Positions 44,982 to 53,450 of a DNA stretch of 64,000 nucleotides are shown in pieces (the stretch's first letter is position 1; every line of letters starts with the position of its first letter). The position numbers were made by a program, and so were the translations under genes. Under the pieces are notes generated by a model. That model had not been told where the DNA came from. It saw nothing but the letters and a program-made list of their open reading frames with translations, and ran no database searches. The DNA comes from Puniceibacterium sp. IMCC21224 (GTDB taxonomy: Bacteria; Pseudomonadota; Alphaproteobacteria; Rhodobacterales; Rhodobacteraceae), in NCBI RefSeq assembly GCF_001038505.1, contig NZ_LDPY01000006.1, positions 42,386-106,385 on the forward strand. Direction: 5' to 3'.

Positions 44982-45752
44982 TCAGCCCACCACGACCGAG
45001 AGCCGCATCAGCCAGAGGCCCGCCGCCGCCGCCGCCAGCGCCGCGCCAAAGGGCAGCGGGCGGCTGGCCCGCAGCGCGGCGCGACCCCGGCCCGACATCA
45101 GCGCGCCCCCAAGGGTCGCCGCCAGCGCCGCAAGGGCGGCGAGCAGCACCAGCAGCGGCAGATCCCAGGGGCCCAGCAACGCCCCCAGTCCCGCCATCAG
45201 TTTGACATCGCCCAGCCCCAGCCCCTCGCGTCCGCGCAGAGTCCGGTAGCCCAGCCGCAGGGCGGCAAAACTGCCCGCCCCCAACGTCGCCCCAATCAGC
45301 GCGCCGCCGGGATTCCCATCCACGCGCAACGACCACAGCAGCGCCAGTGCCAGCAGCGCTCCGGTCATCACATCCGGTAGGCGGAACCACAAAAGATCCG
45401 CCACCCCCAACCCCAGCAGCAGCCAGAGCAGTGCGGCAATCATTGCCATCGCCACCATATCCTGCCCGAGGATCACCGCGATACCCGTCGCGCCGGTGGT
45501 GGCGATCTCAATATACAGCAGCCAGGGCGGGATGGTGGCACCGCAATGGCGGCAGCACCCGCGCGACAGCGCAAACGACAGGATCGGCACCAGATCGCAC
45601 GGACCCAGCCGCTGATGGCAGGACCGACAGGCCGATCCGGGCCAGACCACGTTTTGACCACGCGGCAACCGGTCGATCAGCACACCTAGGAATGACCCCA
45701 TCACCGGGGCCAGCAGCAGCAGAAGGACGGCAAAGACAGCGGTGTCTGACAT
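44982..45752 (-). CDS. gspO: Type IV prepilin peptidase of the type II secretion system
   Basis: A 256-residue inner-membrane aspartyl protease that cleaves and N-methylates prepilin-like proteins such as GspG-K. It has the N-terminal APVMGSFLGVLIDRLPRGQ segment, a zinc-binding pair of CxxC motifs (CRSCHQRLGPCD and CCRHCG), the first catalytic Asp in GVADLLWFRLPD and the second in GLGLGDVKLMAGLGALLG. About eight hydrophobic helices follow the family plan, and the length is normal. It is transcribed divergently from gspG with a 164-bp spacer containing a good promoter for the gspG side. All its likely substrates are encoded in the next 3 kb. Confidence 0.93.
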   Translation of the reverse strand: MSDTAVFAVLLLLLAPVMGSFLGVLIDRLPRGQNVVWPGSACRSCHQRLGPCDLVPILSFALSRGCCRHCGATIPPWLLYIEIATTGATGIAVILGQDMVAMAMIAALLWLLLGLGVADLLWFRLPDVMTGALLALALLWSLRVDGNPGGALIGATLGAGSFAALRLGYRTLRGREGLGLGDVKLMAGLGALLGPWDLPLLVLLAALAALAATLGGALMSGRGRAALRASRPLPFGAALAAAAAGLWLMRLSVVVG

Positions 45753-45833
45753 GCGGGCTGGTGTAGGGCTGTGCGGCGGGCCTGTCCATGGCGGCGCGGC
45801 GGCGGCACACGCTTGTCTTTGACCCCTTGCCGA

Positions 45834-45862
45834 TTGTCAGCGCCCCATGCGCTGCCTATCAT
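45834..45862 (+). promoter_or_regulatory. Sigma-70-like promoter for the gspG operon
   Basis: TTGTCA (45834-45839) and TATCAT (45857-45862) are separated by exactly 17 bases, each one mismatch from consensus. Transcription would start near 45869, giving a leader of about 48 bases before gspG. Confidence 0.6.
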
Positions 45863-45916
45863 GCGATCCGAGCGGACGGCCCGAACAGAAGGCCGCAACA
45901 ATAGGATTGATCTGAA

Positions 45917-46408
45917 ATGCATAAGACCCTTCCAAGCCCGACGCAGTTTGGCGCAGATTTGCCCCCGGACCGCGGCCCGACCGCAGGGCAGGGTGGGCAG
46001 GCCGGTTTTTCGCTGCTGGAACTGATGGTGGTGGTGGTGATCCTGTCGATTCTGGCGCTGGTCATTGTGCCGCGTGTCATCGACCGACCCGATCAGGCCC
46101 GAGCGGCACGGGCGCGATCAGATATCGCGGCAATTTCGAGCGCGGTGAACCTGTATCGGCTGGACAATTTCCGCTATCCGACCACCGAACAGGGGCTTGG
46201 GGCGCTGGTCAACCGGCCCACCGCCGCACCGCCGGCACCGAACTGGGCGGCCTATATGGACCGGCTGCCGATCGACCCCTGGGGACAACCCTATCTTTAT
46301 CTTGCCCCCGGCGTGCATGGGGATTTCGACATCTTTTCCTATGGCGCCGATGCCGCGTCGGGCGGTACCGGGCCAGATGCGGATCTGGGGTCATGGGACA
46401 CAGAATAG
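45917..46408 (+). CDS. gspG: Major pseudopilin of the type II secretion system
   Basis: A 163-residue major pseudopilin. The prepilin cleavage site is G30|FSLLELMVVVVILSILALV with Glu at +5. The leader is unusually long (30 residues; usual leaders are about 6-10). The rest has the GspG hallmarks YRLDNFRYPTTEQGLGALV, DPWGQPYLYLAPG and a calcium-binding end GDFDIFSYGADAASGG. It polymerises into the periplasmic pseudopilus after processing by the prepilin peptidase encoded divergently. The stop overlaps the start of gspH by 16 bases, opening a tightly packed G-H-I-J-K-L-M operon. Confidence 0.95.
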   Translation: MHKTLPSPTQFGADLPPDRGPTAGQGGQAGFSLLELMVVVVILSILALVIVPRVIDRPDQARAARARSDIAAISSAVNLYRLDNFRYPTTEQGLGALVNRPTAAPPAPNWAAYMDRLPIDPWGQPYLYLAPGVHGDFDIFSYGADAASGGTGPDADLGSWDTE

Positions 46409-46872
46409 AGCCTGATACAGCCGGAAACGGCACGATCCCACGCGGATTCACCCTGATCGAGCTGCTGGTCGCGGTGGCGGTTCTGGCGGTTCTGGCGGTG
46501 GGTGCCAGTCTGGCCGCCACCCGCCGGGGCGCGGGTGAGGATGATGCAGACCGCTTTGCCCGGCTGTATGCCGCGACCCGTCAGCAGGCGGTGCTGGCGC
46601 AGGGCTGGCGTGGCATTGCGCTGGACAGTGGCGGCAGTCGCACGGCGCAGCGTCTGCGCGGGATCTGGCAGATCACCGAGCGGGCCGAACCCTGGCGCGG
46701 GCGCATGGTCTTTCAACCCGAAGGGCCACCTCTGGCGGGAAATGCGCCGGGGATCGTGGCGCTGCCCAACGGTCAGACCAGCGCCTTTTCCGTCAGTTTC
46801 AGCCCTCGGGGCGAGCGAACGGTGCGGTGCCATACCGATGGTTGGGAAGCGCTGCAATGCACCGGCGGATAG
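46393..46872 (+). CDS. gspH: Minor pseudopilin GspH
   Basis: A 159-residue minor pseudopilin with cleavage site G18|FTLIELLVAVAVLAVLAVG and Glu at +5. After the hydrophobic helix come the short GspH-type globular domain features FARLYAATRQQAVLAQGW and GIVALPNGQTSAFSVSF. Two cysteines occur near the end (RCHTDGWEALQC), possibly a disulfide. It overlaps gspG by 16 bases and gspI by 16. It would sit near the pseudopilus tip with GspI, J and K. Confidence 0.88.
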   Translation: MGHRIEPDTAGNGTIPRGFTLIELLVAVAVLAVLAVGASLAATRRGAGEDDADRFARLYAATRQQAVLAQGWRGIALDSGGSRTAQRLRGIWQITERAEPWRGRMVFQPEGPPLAGNAPGIVALPNGQTSAFSVSFSPRGERTVRCHTDGWEALQCTGG

Positions 46873-47273
46873 GGCGCAGACCGACCGCGCTGCGGCGGGG
46901 TCACCGGGCCATGGCGGGCCTGAGCCTGCTGGAGCTGGTGGTGGCCATCGCGGTGTTGTCGATCGGGACGTTGGCGGCACTGCGGGCCAGCGATCAGGCC
47001 CGGCTGGTCATTGGCGGGGCAGAGCCGCGGGTACTGGCGCAGCTGGTGGCACAGAACCGCGCCGAAGAACTGCGCCTGCTGGGCTCGGCTGTGGGGCGTA
47101 GTCTGCCGGAGCATGTCACCATGGGGCCGCAGGGCTTTGTCGTTGCCACAACATATGAAACGACAGCTGCGGGCTTGGTTCGGGCCGAAATCACCGCCCG
47201 CGCCGATTCTGGCATGCGCCCCGGACCGGGAGCGCTGGTGGTGACCTGGCTGCCCCGGGCCGGCGTCAACTGA
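46857..47273 (+). CDS. gspI: Minor pseudopilin GspI
   Basis: A 138-residue minor pseudopilin. ATG 46857 is within the end of gspH; ATG 46911 is too close to the cleavage site to be likely. The processing site is G21|LSLLELVVAIAVLSIGTLAA with Glu at +5. LVAQNRAEELRLLG after the helix is a GspI hallmark (the A-x-N-x-A-E motif). Its stop codon overlaps the start of gspJ by one base (TGATG), indicating translational coupling. Confidence 0.9.
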   Translation: MHRRIGRRPTALRRGHRAMAGLSLLELVVAIAVLSIGTLAALRASDQARLVIGGAEPRVLAQLVAQNRAEELRLLGSAVGRSLPEHVTMGPQGFVVATTYETTAAGLVRAEITARADSGMRPGPGALVVTWLPRAGVN

Positions 47274-47977
47274 TGGCCCGCCTGATCCCCTGCCGCAGCC
47301 ACAGCACCAAGGGTCTGACCCTGATCGAACTGGTCGTATCCATGGCGATCTTTGCGTTGGTGGCGACGATGGGGTTGCAGGCGCTGACCGGGGCGCTGCG
47401 GATGCGGGATCGGCTGATCGCCACCGAGGCAGGCAGTGCCGAACTGGCCTATGCTCTTGGTTTGTTGCGGCAGGATCTGGCGGCGCTGACGCCGATGATC
47501 TTTCACCCACCGGGCGCTGGGGGGCCACGATCGTCCATCGATCTGACACCGGGGGGCCGGATGCTGAGCCTGTCGCTGTCGGGCCAGCCGGATCTGCCGC
47601 CGCTGTCGGGGCCGGGCCTGCACCGGGTCGACTGGCGGCTTGTGGTTGCACCGGGGCAGGACACCGGCCAGCTCACCCGTCAGGTCTGGCCTGCGCTGAA
47701 CCCTGCCAGCGCCGCCGTGGTGCAGCCCGAAATCACCGTTCTGGACGGAGTGCGCAGCCTTGGCCTGCGGACCTTTTGGCCCCGGATCGGCTGGATCACC
47801 GGCAGCACCAGCGCTCAGGTTCAGCAGAGCCGGTCAGTTACCGGCAGCCCGGCCGATGGTGACGCGGCGCAGGGGGTGACCTTCAACGGCTACTCCAGTC
47901 AGCTGCCCGACGGTGTGGAACTGACGCTCGACACCGCCCGCTTTGGCCGCCTGGTACTGATCGAGTCCCTGAAATGA
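47273..47977 (+). CDS. gspJ: Minor pseudopilin GspJ
   Basis: A 234-residue minor pseudopilin with cleavage at G14|LTLIELVVSMAIFALVATM and Glu at +5. The mature domain contains the GspJ-type segments LLRQDLAALTPMIF, HRVDWRLVVAPGQD and LPDGVELTLDT. Its size, larger than GspH and GspI, is usual for GspJ. It begins at the gspI stop and overlaps gspK by 4 bases. Confidence 0.9.
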   Translation: MARLIPCRSHSTKGLTLIELVVSMAIFALVATMGLQALTGALRMRDRLIATEAGSAELAYALGLLRQDLAALTPMIFHPPGAGGPRSSIDLTPGGRMLSLSLSGQPDLPPLSGPGLHRVDWRLVVAPGQDTGQLTRQVWPALNPASAAVVQPEITVLDGVRSLGLRTFWPRIGWITGSTSAQVQQSRSVTGSPADGDAAQGVTFNGYSSQLPDGVELTLDTARFGRLVLIESLK

Positions 47978-48903
47978 GCTGGCGCGGCGGTACATCATCG
48001 CGCGGGTTTGTGCTGGTCAACGCGCTGGTGCTGGTGGCTGCGCTGGCGGGGATCGCGGTGCTGCTGCTCAGCCGGGCCGAAGCGGCGCGGGTGCGCCAGC
48101 TTGAGATCCAGACCTCGGCGCAGCTGGGTCTGTATCTTGATGCTTTCGAGTCGCTTGCCCTGACGCTGCTATCGTCTGATCGTGCCGGGGCCCCCGTCGA
48201 CCACCTGGGTGAGAGCTGGGCGCAGGCTGACTATGACGTGCAACTGGATCGGGGGCGGGTCACAGGGCAGATCACCGATCTGCAAAGCCGGTTCAACATC
48301 AACTGGCTGAGCAATCAGAACGACACTCTGGCCGAAGAGGGGTTTGCCCGCCTGACCGCCCGGCTGGGGATTTTGCCGCAAGCGGCTGACGCAATTTCCG
48401 GGTTCCTCGGCCCCGGTGGCCCTGACAATGCCACGCCGTACGCCCGGCTGAACCCGCCGATCCGTCCGGTGGGGGGGCCGGTGCTGATACTCGATCAGCT
48501 GGCGACGATTGTGCAGCTCAGTGCCCGCGACCTTGACCGGTTGCGCCCCTTTATCGCGGCGCTGCCGGGGGGCAGCAAACTGAACGTCAACACCGCCTCT
48601 GCCACCGTTCTTCAAAGCCTGATCCCCGGTCTCAGCGCGGCATTGGCGGACCGGCTGGTGCAGCTGCGCAGCATCACGCCATTTACCTCGGGTGGTGAAT
48701 TTGTCGAACGGTTGACCGAATTTGGCGGCGTGGCCTTGACCGAGGATCTGGATCCCGCCCGGCTGGACGCGGGCAGCAAATGGTTCGAGGTGCGGATGCA
48801 GGCCGACCTTGATGGGCGTCAGCGTGGCCGTGTTGCCGTGCTGGAGCGCAGACCGCTTCCCGAACCGGTGCGGGTGGCCTATCGTCGCGATATCGTTGAA
48901 TGA
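47974..48903 (+). CDS. gspK: Minor pseudopilin GspK
   Basis: A 309-residue GspK. The prepilin site is G11|FVLVNALVLVAALAGIAVLL; position +5 is Asn rather than Glu, and lack of Glu5 is a known trait of GspK, which caps the pseudopilus. The large domain has DLQSRFNINWLSNQND, a typical GspK core, and a helix-hairpin-helix-like LNVNTASATVLQSLIPGLS. It overlaps gspJ by 4 bases, and gspL follows after 10 bases. Confidence 0.93.
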   Translation: MSWRGGTSSRGFVLVNALVLVAALAGIAVLLLSRAEAARVRQLEIQTSAQLGLYLDAFESLALTLLSSDRAGAPVDHLGESWAQADYDVQLDRGRVTGQITDLQSRFNINWLSNQNDTLAEEGFARLTARLGILPQAADAISGFLGPGGPDNATPYARLNPPIRPVGGPVLILDQLATIVQLSARDLDRLRPFIAALPGGSKLNVNTASATVLQSLIPGLSAALADRLVQLRSITPFTSGGEFVERLTEFGGVALTEDLDPARLDAGSKWFEVRMQADLDGRQRGRVAVLERRPLPEPVRVAYRRDIVE

Positions 48904-48913
48904 AACCGCAGGC

Positions 48914-50128
48914 ATGACCAGACAGAAAAAGAGGGCAGGGGTGGCACGGCAAAAGACCCTACAGGATACGGCATTATTTTCGCTGACCGGTGGTACGGAT
49001 GCGCCCCGGGGGCGATATGTGGCGCTGGTGCCGGGGGCCGAGGTGCCGTTGCTGGCGCTTGATTTGCCAAGAGGGTTGCGCGGCCCTGCCCGCGAAGAGG
49101 TGGCCCGGCGTCAGCTGCGCGACCGCATCGGCCCGCAAGGTGATCGGGTCGAGATGCGGCCCTTTGTTCTGACGGGTGACGGTGATGGCTGGAGCAGGGC
49201 ATTGGTCGCGGATGCCGGTCTGCTGGCGGGCTGGCGCACTCGGACCGGGGCGGCCTGCCGTGCCGTGCTGCCGGATTATCTGGCGTTGCCCACAGGGCCG
49301 TCGCTTTGGACGCTGCAGATCGAAGCCGGCTCGGTTCAGGCCCGGCTTGGTCCCGGGGATGGGTTCAGCGCCGACCCCGATCTGGCCCGGGTGATGGTAA
49401 GTCGCGCACTGGACGCGGCTGCCGCGACGCCCCCCAAAGCTGTGCTGGTGCTGAAGGCCGACAGGGAAGTCACAGAACTGCCCTGGCTTGCGCCGCTATT
49501 GGCAACGCAGGACATTGCCCTGCTCACCAGCCTTGATGCGGTCGAGGCGGCAGGTCTGGCGCGCCCGCAGGTGCTGGCGCATGGTGAATTGCGGCTGGAT
49601 CTGCGCACTGACCCACGCGCGGCGCGGGCGCGGCTGCGGGCGCGGGTGTTGCCCTGGCGCTGGCCGCTGCTGATCGGGCTTTTGGCGGCCGGTCTGTGGG
49701 GGACGGCCCAGATCCTGGCTATTCAGGCTCTGACACAGGCGCAAATGGCGGAACGGGGCCGGGCGATGGCATTGGTGCGCGACCATTTTATCCCGGTGGG
49801 GCCGGTGCTGGATATCCGGGTCCAGGTTGCCCGTGCGCTGGCCGAACGCGAAGCGGCGGCGCAGAACTGGCGCGGGCGGACCTCGCCGCTGCTGCTGTTC
49901 GGACAGGCGGCCGAGGTCATCGCAGCTCAGGGGGCCCAGCCGCAAGAGCTGCGGTATGACCGCTCCGAAGGGCTGCGCGTGGTGCTTGATGTTGCGGATT
50001 TCGCCGCCGCCGAACAGGTGGCCGGGGCCTTGCGAGAGGTCGGCCTGCAAACCGACGTGGTGGAATCCCGCGTCAGTGACACCGGCCCGGGTGTGCGCAC
50101 CGAATTGCGGCTGAGGGAGGCCCCATGA
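48914..50128 (+). CDS. gspL: Type II secretion inner-membrane protein GspL
   Basis: A 404-residue bitopic inner-membrane protein that recruits the GspE ATPase. ATG 48914 (MTRQKKRAGVARQKTLQDTA) is the credible start; the frame runs further upstream inside gspK. The first 240 residues are the actin-like cytoplasmic domain (ALVPGAEVPLLALDLPRGL, AVLPDYLALPTGP), then one membrane helix (WPLLIGLLAAGLWGTAQILA) and a periplasmic ferredoxin-like domain (YDRSEGLRVVLDVADFAAAE). Sequence conservation in GspL is low, so the call leans on architecture and on its place between gspK and gspM. Confidence 0.88.
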   Translation: MTRQKKRAGVARQKTLQDTALFSLTGGTDAPRGRYVALVPGAEVPLLALDLPRGLRGPAREEVARRQLRDRIGPQGDRVEMRPFVLTGDGDGWSRALVADAGLLAGWRTRTGAACRAVLPDYLALPTGPSLWTLQIEAGSVQARLGPGDGFSADPDLARVMVSRALDAAAATPPKAVLVLKADREVTELPWLAPLLATQDIALLTSLDAVEAAGLARPQVLAHGELRLDLRTDPRAARARLRARVLPWRWPLLIGLLAAGLWGTAQILAIQALTQAQMAERGRAMALVRDHFIPVGPVLDIRVQVARALAEREAAAQNWRGRTSPLLLFGQAAEVIAAQGAQPQELRYDRSEGLRVVLDVADFAAAEQVAGALREVGLQTDVVESRVSDTGPGVRTELRLREAP

Positions 50129-50616
50129 GCGCGCGTCTGATCGACCTTTTGCTGAAACTTGCGCCGCGTGAACGCTGGCTTCTGGCGCTGCTGGTGCTGG
50201 TGGCGCTGCCTGCGGCGCTTGGCTTTGGCTGGTTGCTGCCGTTGTCTGAACGCCGCGCCGCCGTCGAGGTGGCGCTGCAAGAGGCCCGTGCGGTCACTGG
50301 CTGGGTTTCGGCCCGCGCTGCTGATCAGGCCTTGCTGGCCCCGGCCCAGAGCAGCGGTCCCTCTGAGCCGATCGGCCTGTCCGGGCTGGAACAGAGCCTG
50401 ATTTCTGCCCGCTTGCGGCCATTGCTGAGCGAGCTGGCGAACGGTTCAGATGGTGGTATCGCGCTGCGGTTCGATGCGGTGCCGTTTGGTGATCTGGTGC
50501 GCTGGCTTAGCGCGTCAGATCCCGGCTGGGGCTATGATATTGTGGATTTCCGGCTTTTGCGCAGTGACGATCCCGGGATCGTGTCCGCCGAATTGCGGCT
50601 GGTGCCGCAGGGCTGA
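50125..50616 (+). CDS. gspM: Type II secretion inner-membrane protein GspM
   Basis: A 163-residue GspM: short cytoplasmic start with APRERWLLALLVLVALPAAL forming the single membrane helix, then a periplasmic domain with GIALRFDAVPFGDLVRWL, which is typical of GspM C-terminal halves. It overlaps gspL by 4 bases (ATGA) and is the last gene of the first gsp operon. No gspN follows; the next gene is on the other strand 11 bases away. Confidence 0.88.
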   Translation: MSARLIDLLLKLAPRERWLLALLVLVALPAALGFGWLLPLSERRAAVEVALQEARAVTGWVSARAADQALLAPAQSSGPSEPIGLSGLEQSLISARLRPLLSELANGSDGGIALRFDAVPFGDLVRWLSASDPGWGYDIVDFRLLRSDDPGIVSAELRLVPQG

Positions 50617-50627
50617 GTCACGCCGTC

Positions 50628-51152
50628 TTAGTCCTGCGATTTGAGCCGCACCCGGATGCTGGCCTGCCGTCCGGCCAGCGCACCCAGCGGATCAAGCGCG
50701 GGATCGCTGCCCAGCACCTCGCTGATCGCACTGTCGGCCTGCTGCAACAGCGACCGGCCGGTGTTGCGGTCGCCCGCATCAATCGCCGCCAGACCCAGTT
50801 CGTGCTCCGCAGTGGCCTGCACCGCCAGCGCCGCGGCGCGTGCTGTGCCGTTCTGGCTGCGCGCCAGTATCCGGGCCTCACGCGCGGCCTCGGCGTATTT
50901 TTCACCGCGCAGCAGGGAATGGGCGTATTCCAGACGGATGCGCGGCTCGAGCGGGCCTGCGCGGGTCAGCAGCCGCAGGTAGGTGCGGCTGGCGCGGTCG
51001 TATTTGCCCGCCTCCAGCGCGTCGCGCGCGGCAAAATACTGGGCGCGGAATCCCGAACTGTCAGCCGGGGACACCGCCCCCTGTTCGCAACTGACCAAAG
51101 CCAGCGTGGCAAGGGCAAGGACCCCCGCACGGAGTGAATGAAATCGTTGCAT
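50628..51152 (-). CDS. TPR-type lipoprotein antisense within the gsp locus
   Basis: A 174-residue predicted lipoprotein: signal peptide with lipobox LALVSC and lipidated Cys 22. The mature part is helical with TPR-like repeats (FRAQYFAARDALEAGKYDRA, YLRLLTRAGPLEPRIRLEYA, LRGEKYAEAAREARILA). It lies between gspM and gspC on the opposite strand, its start facing gspC. Helical TPR lipoproteins can act as secretin pilotins (the PilF/PilW type in type IV pili), so a pilotin-like job for GspD is a reasonable guess; no gspS-type gene is otherwise seen. This role is inference from context. Confidence 0.8.
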   Translation of the reverse strand: MQRFHSLRAGVLALATLALVSCEQGAVSPADSSGFRAQYFAARDALEAGKYDRASRTYLRLLTRAGPLEPRIRLEYAHSLLRGEKYAEAAREARILARSQNGTARAAALAVQATAEHELGLAAIDAGDRNTGRSLLQQADSAISEVLGSDPALDPLGALAGRQASIRVRLKSQD

Positions 51153-51206
51153 TGCCTGCCTGCCCGCTTTTTTGTATTTATGCCTTCTTTTAGCATCAAC
51201 GCGGTT

Positions 51207-51235
51207 TTGCGTCTACTTATTCAGGCTGGTATCAT
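51207..51235 (+). promoter_or_regulatory. Possible promoter for gspC
   Basis: TTGCGT (51207-51212) and TATCAT (51230-51235) are 17 bases apart. The -35 is weak, the -10 good; start of transcription would be about 30 bases before gspC. Confidence 0.38.
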
Positions 51236-51272
51236 TCCGGCACTGCCCGCCCCGCGCCACAAAGGATCTGCC

Positions 51273-51758
51273 ATGCGGATGATCGCCGTTGTCTTCAGCC
51301 TGCTTGCCCTGGCCGCCACGGCGCTGGCCGGGCAGGAGCTGTGGCAGGTCTGGCAACATCCGCTGCCCTCGGTGAGCGGGTTGCGCGCCGCTGCCTCCAG
51401 CGCAACCCCGGCAGGCGCCGAACCACAGCCCCCCAGCCCCCCACGCCGCTGGCCCGCCCTGTTCGGAGAGTTGCGCCCCCCCGAACCGCAGCCCCCCAAA
51501 CCGCCCGAGCCGCAGGCCGAACCGCAGCCCCCCGCGCCGCGTGCGCCGCCACTGGCGAGCCTGGGGTTTTCCCTGCGTGGCATGGTCAGCGACGGCGCCA
51601 GCCGCTGGGTCATCGTGGCGCATCCGACCGGTGATCAACTGTTCAAGGTGGGGGATGCGCTGACCCCCGACTACACCATCGCGCGGATCGACGAAGAGGG
51701 CCTCTGGGCTGTGACCGCTCCGGGAGCCGAGCCGCAACTGCTGGGCTTTGCCGAGTAA
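51273..51758 (+). CDS. gspC: Type II secretion protein GspC (short, without PDZ)
   Basis: A 161-residue GspC-like protein from ATG 51273, 7 bases after AAGGA. It has an N-terminal membrane helix (MIAVVFSLLALAATALAG), a very Pro-rich linker (about residues 45-95, repeats of PPxPP and PEPQ) and a homology-region domain (LGFSLRGMVSDGASRWVIVA, FKVGDALTPDYTIARIDEEG). It should connect the inner-membrane platform to the GspD secretin through that HR domain. It is much shorter than enterobacterial GspC because no PDZ or coiled-coil domain follows. GspD, its normal downstream partner, is displaced by 1.7 kb by a transporter gene. Confidence 0.85.
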   Translation: MRMIAVVFSLLALAATALAGQELWQVWQHPLPSVSGLRAAASSATPAGAEPQPPSPPRRWPALFGELRPPEPQPPKPPEPQAEPQPPAPRAPPLASLGFSLRGMVSDGASRWVIVAHPTGDQLFKVGDALTPDYTIARIDEEGLWAVTAPGAEPQLLGFAE

Positions 51759-51898
51759 GGGACGAAGCAGTTGTTTTCAGTGGAAGGGGATCGGCGAGGT
51801 GCCGTGTTCGCTGTGCGGACAGAGCCGCCGTTCGCGTCATTAATTCGATTGTCCGCTTTGGCAATGACAGCAAGCCAACACCGTCCTAACGTCTAAGC

Positions 51899-53161
51899 AT
51901 GAAACCTAAAATTCTCACAATCCTGCCCGACTACACACGGGTGCTCTTGGTTCAAGACGCAATAGCGGGCGTGACCGTGGCCATGGTGGCCTTGCCGCTC
52001 AGTCTTGCCATTGCCATCGCATCTGGAGCCGACCCTTCAAAAGGTCTGATAACGGCAATTGTAGCAGGCTTCCTGATCTCGCTTCTGGGGGGCAGTCGCG
52101 TGCAGATCGGCGGCCCGACCGGGGCCTTCATTGTTGTTGTGTTCGGTGTGGTTGCGGAACATGGATACGACGGCCTGGTCCTGGCCACCTTCCTAGCGGG
52201 GCTCATTCTGCTTGTCGCGGGCTATTTCCGAGCCGGAAACCTAATTCGAATGATACCGGAACCGGTCATAAATGGCTTCACAATCGGGATCGCCGTCATC
52301 ATTGCGACAAGTCAGCTCAAGGACCTACTTGGGCTCTCGGTTGACACGGTCCCAGCCGAGTTTCTTGCGAAGATTGAAGTGCTTTGGGCGGCGCGTCCGA
52401 CTTTGTCGGCAGCGTCGGCGCTGATCGGCCTTGCTACAATGTTCTTGATCGTGCTGTTTCGCCGCGCTGCGCCAAAACTTCCGGGACTAATCGTTGCTGT
52501 TGCCGCCACGTCGGCCATCGCCTCATTGATCGATTTGCCGGTGGATACGATCCAATCGCGGTTCGGCGATTTTCCCAACACCCTGCCTTGGCCCACGACG
52601 CCTGAAATAGGCTTCGACAGGATCGTCGAATTGCTGCCTTCTGCGCTGATAATCGCGTTTCTTGCTGGTGTCGAATCTTTGCTGTCTGCCATGGTGGCCG
52701 ACCGTATGATCGACGGTAGGCACCGCCCAAATGCCGAGCTGTTGGCGCAAGGTGCTGCAAATATCGGATCATCTCTGTTCGGCGGGATGCCTGCAACTGG
52801 GGCGATTGCCCGAACTGCGACCAACATCAGGGCTGGTGGCAAGACCCCGGTGGCTGGAGTGGTCCATGCGCTGACAATTCTGATCGTCATGCTCTTGGCA
52901 TCAAAGCTTGTTGGATACATGGCCATGCCAGCCTTGGCGGGGTTGCTGATCTTGACCGCTTGGAACATGAGCGAGCCGCATAAGTGGCGAAGTTATGCGG
53001 CGGAGCGCAAATCCGACGTGGTCCTTTTGATGTTAACTCTGGTTCTGACGGTTCTAGCCGATCTGACCGTCGCAATTGGGGTCGGTGTGATATTGGGTCT
53101 GGCTTTGCGGATGCTGCGCCGCGATGTGCCGCCGTCCGATTGGTCCGAACCTGATCGTTAG
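51899..53161 (+). CDS. SulP-family anion transporter without STAS domain
   Basis: A 420-residue membrane transporter of the SulP/SLC26 family, which carries sulfate, bicarbonate or other anions. Features: DAIAGVTVAMVALPLSLAIA at the start, GPTGAFIVVVFGVVAEHG, FTIGIAVIIATSQLKDLLG, GVESLLSAMVADRMIDGRHR and NIGSSLFGGMPATGAIARTA, all conserved in the core. It ends about where the C-terminal STAS domain would begin, so that domain is absent. The DNA is visibly less GC-rich than the flanking gsp genes, and no Shine-Dalgarno precedes ATG 51899. It splits gspC from gspD, suggesting acquisition. Sulfate import would suit the many sulfotransferases here, but bicarbonate is equally possible. Confidence 0.88.
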   Translation: MKPKILTILPDYTRVLLVQDAIAGVTVAMVALPLSLAIAIASGADPSKGLITAIVAGFLISLLGGSRVQIGGPTGAFIVVVFGVVAEHGYDGLVLATFLAGLILLVAGYFRAGNLIRMIPEPVINGFTIGIAVIIATSQLKDLLGLSVDTVPAEFLAKIEVLWAARPTLSAASALIGLATMFLIVLFRRAAPKLPGLIVAVAATSAIASLIDLPVDTIQSRFGDFPNTLPWPTTPEIGFDRIVELLPSALIIAFLAGVESLLSAMVADRMIDGRHRPNAELLAQGAANIGSSLFGGMPATGAIARTATNIRAGGKTPVAGVVHALTILIVMLLASKLVGYMAMPALAGLLILTAWNMSEPHKWRSYAAERKSDVVLLMLTLVLTVLADLTVAIGVGVILGLALRMLRRDVPPSDWSEPDR

Positions 53162-53346
53162 TTTGCGAAATACTCTGCTCATCTTGGGAAAGCTGTCTTT
53201 GGCGCTCTCCGCAGCATCTGATAATTTGGGCTCTGTGCTGGCATTCGCTGCGCGGCAGATTGATCGATCTCTGTGCGCCATGACCTCCGGGCCAAATAGA
53301 CCACAGGTCATGAAAAGCCTTGCATCGCGGCACGACAGAGATGCCA

Positions 53347-53377
53347 TTTGCGCCACAATGGTCTAGAGTGGCGCAAA
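53347..53377. promoter_or_regulatory. Perfect inverted repeat upstream of gspD
   Basis: TTTGCGCCAC (53347-53356) and GTGGCGCAAA (53368-53377) are perfect 10-bp inverted repeats with an 11-base centre, 73 bases before the gspD start. It could be an operator or a hairpin at the junction left by the transporter insertion. The rest of the 289-bp gap shows nothing recognisable. Confidence 0.5.
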
Positions 53378-53450
53378 AGCGGAGCAAGACGTCTGGCCAC
53401 ACCCCCACAAACGGGGCAGGAACCGGGCGCGGGTGGTGAGAGAGCAGAGC

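Noticed and set aside
52887..53408. Minus-strand open frame across the sulP end and the gap before gspD.
   Set aside because: No recognisable motif, and most of it lies opposite the conserved SulP transporter.
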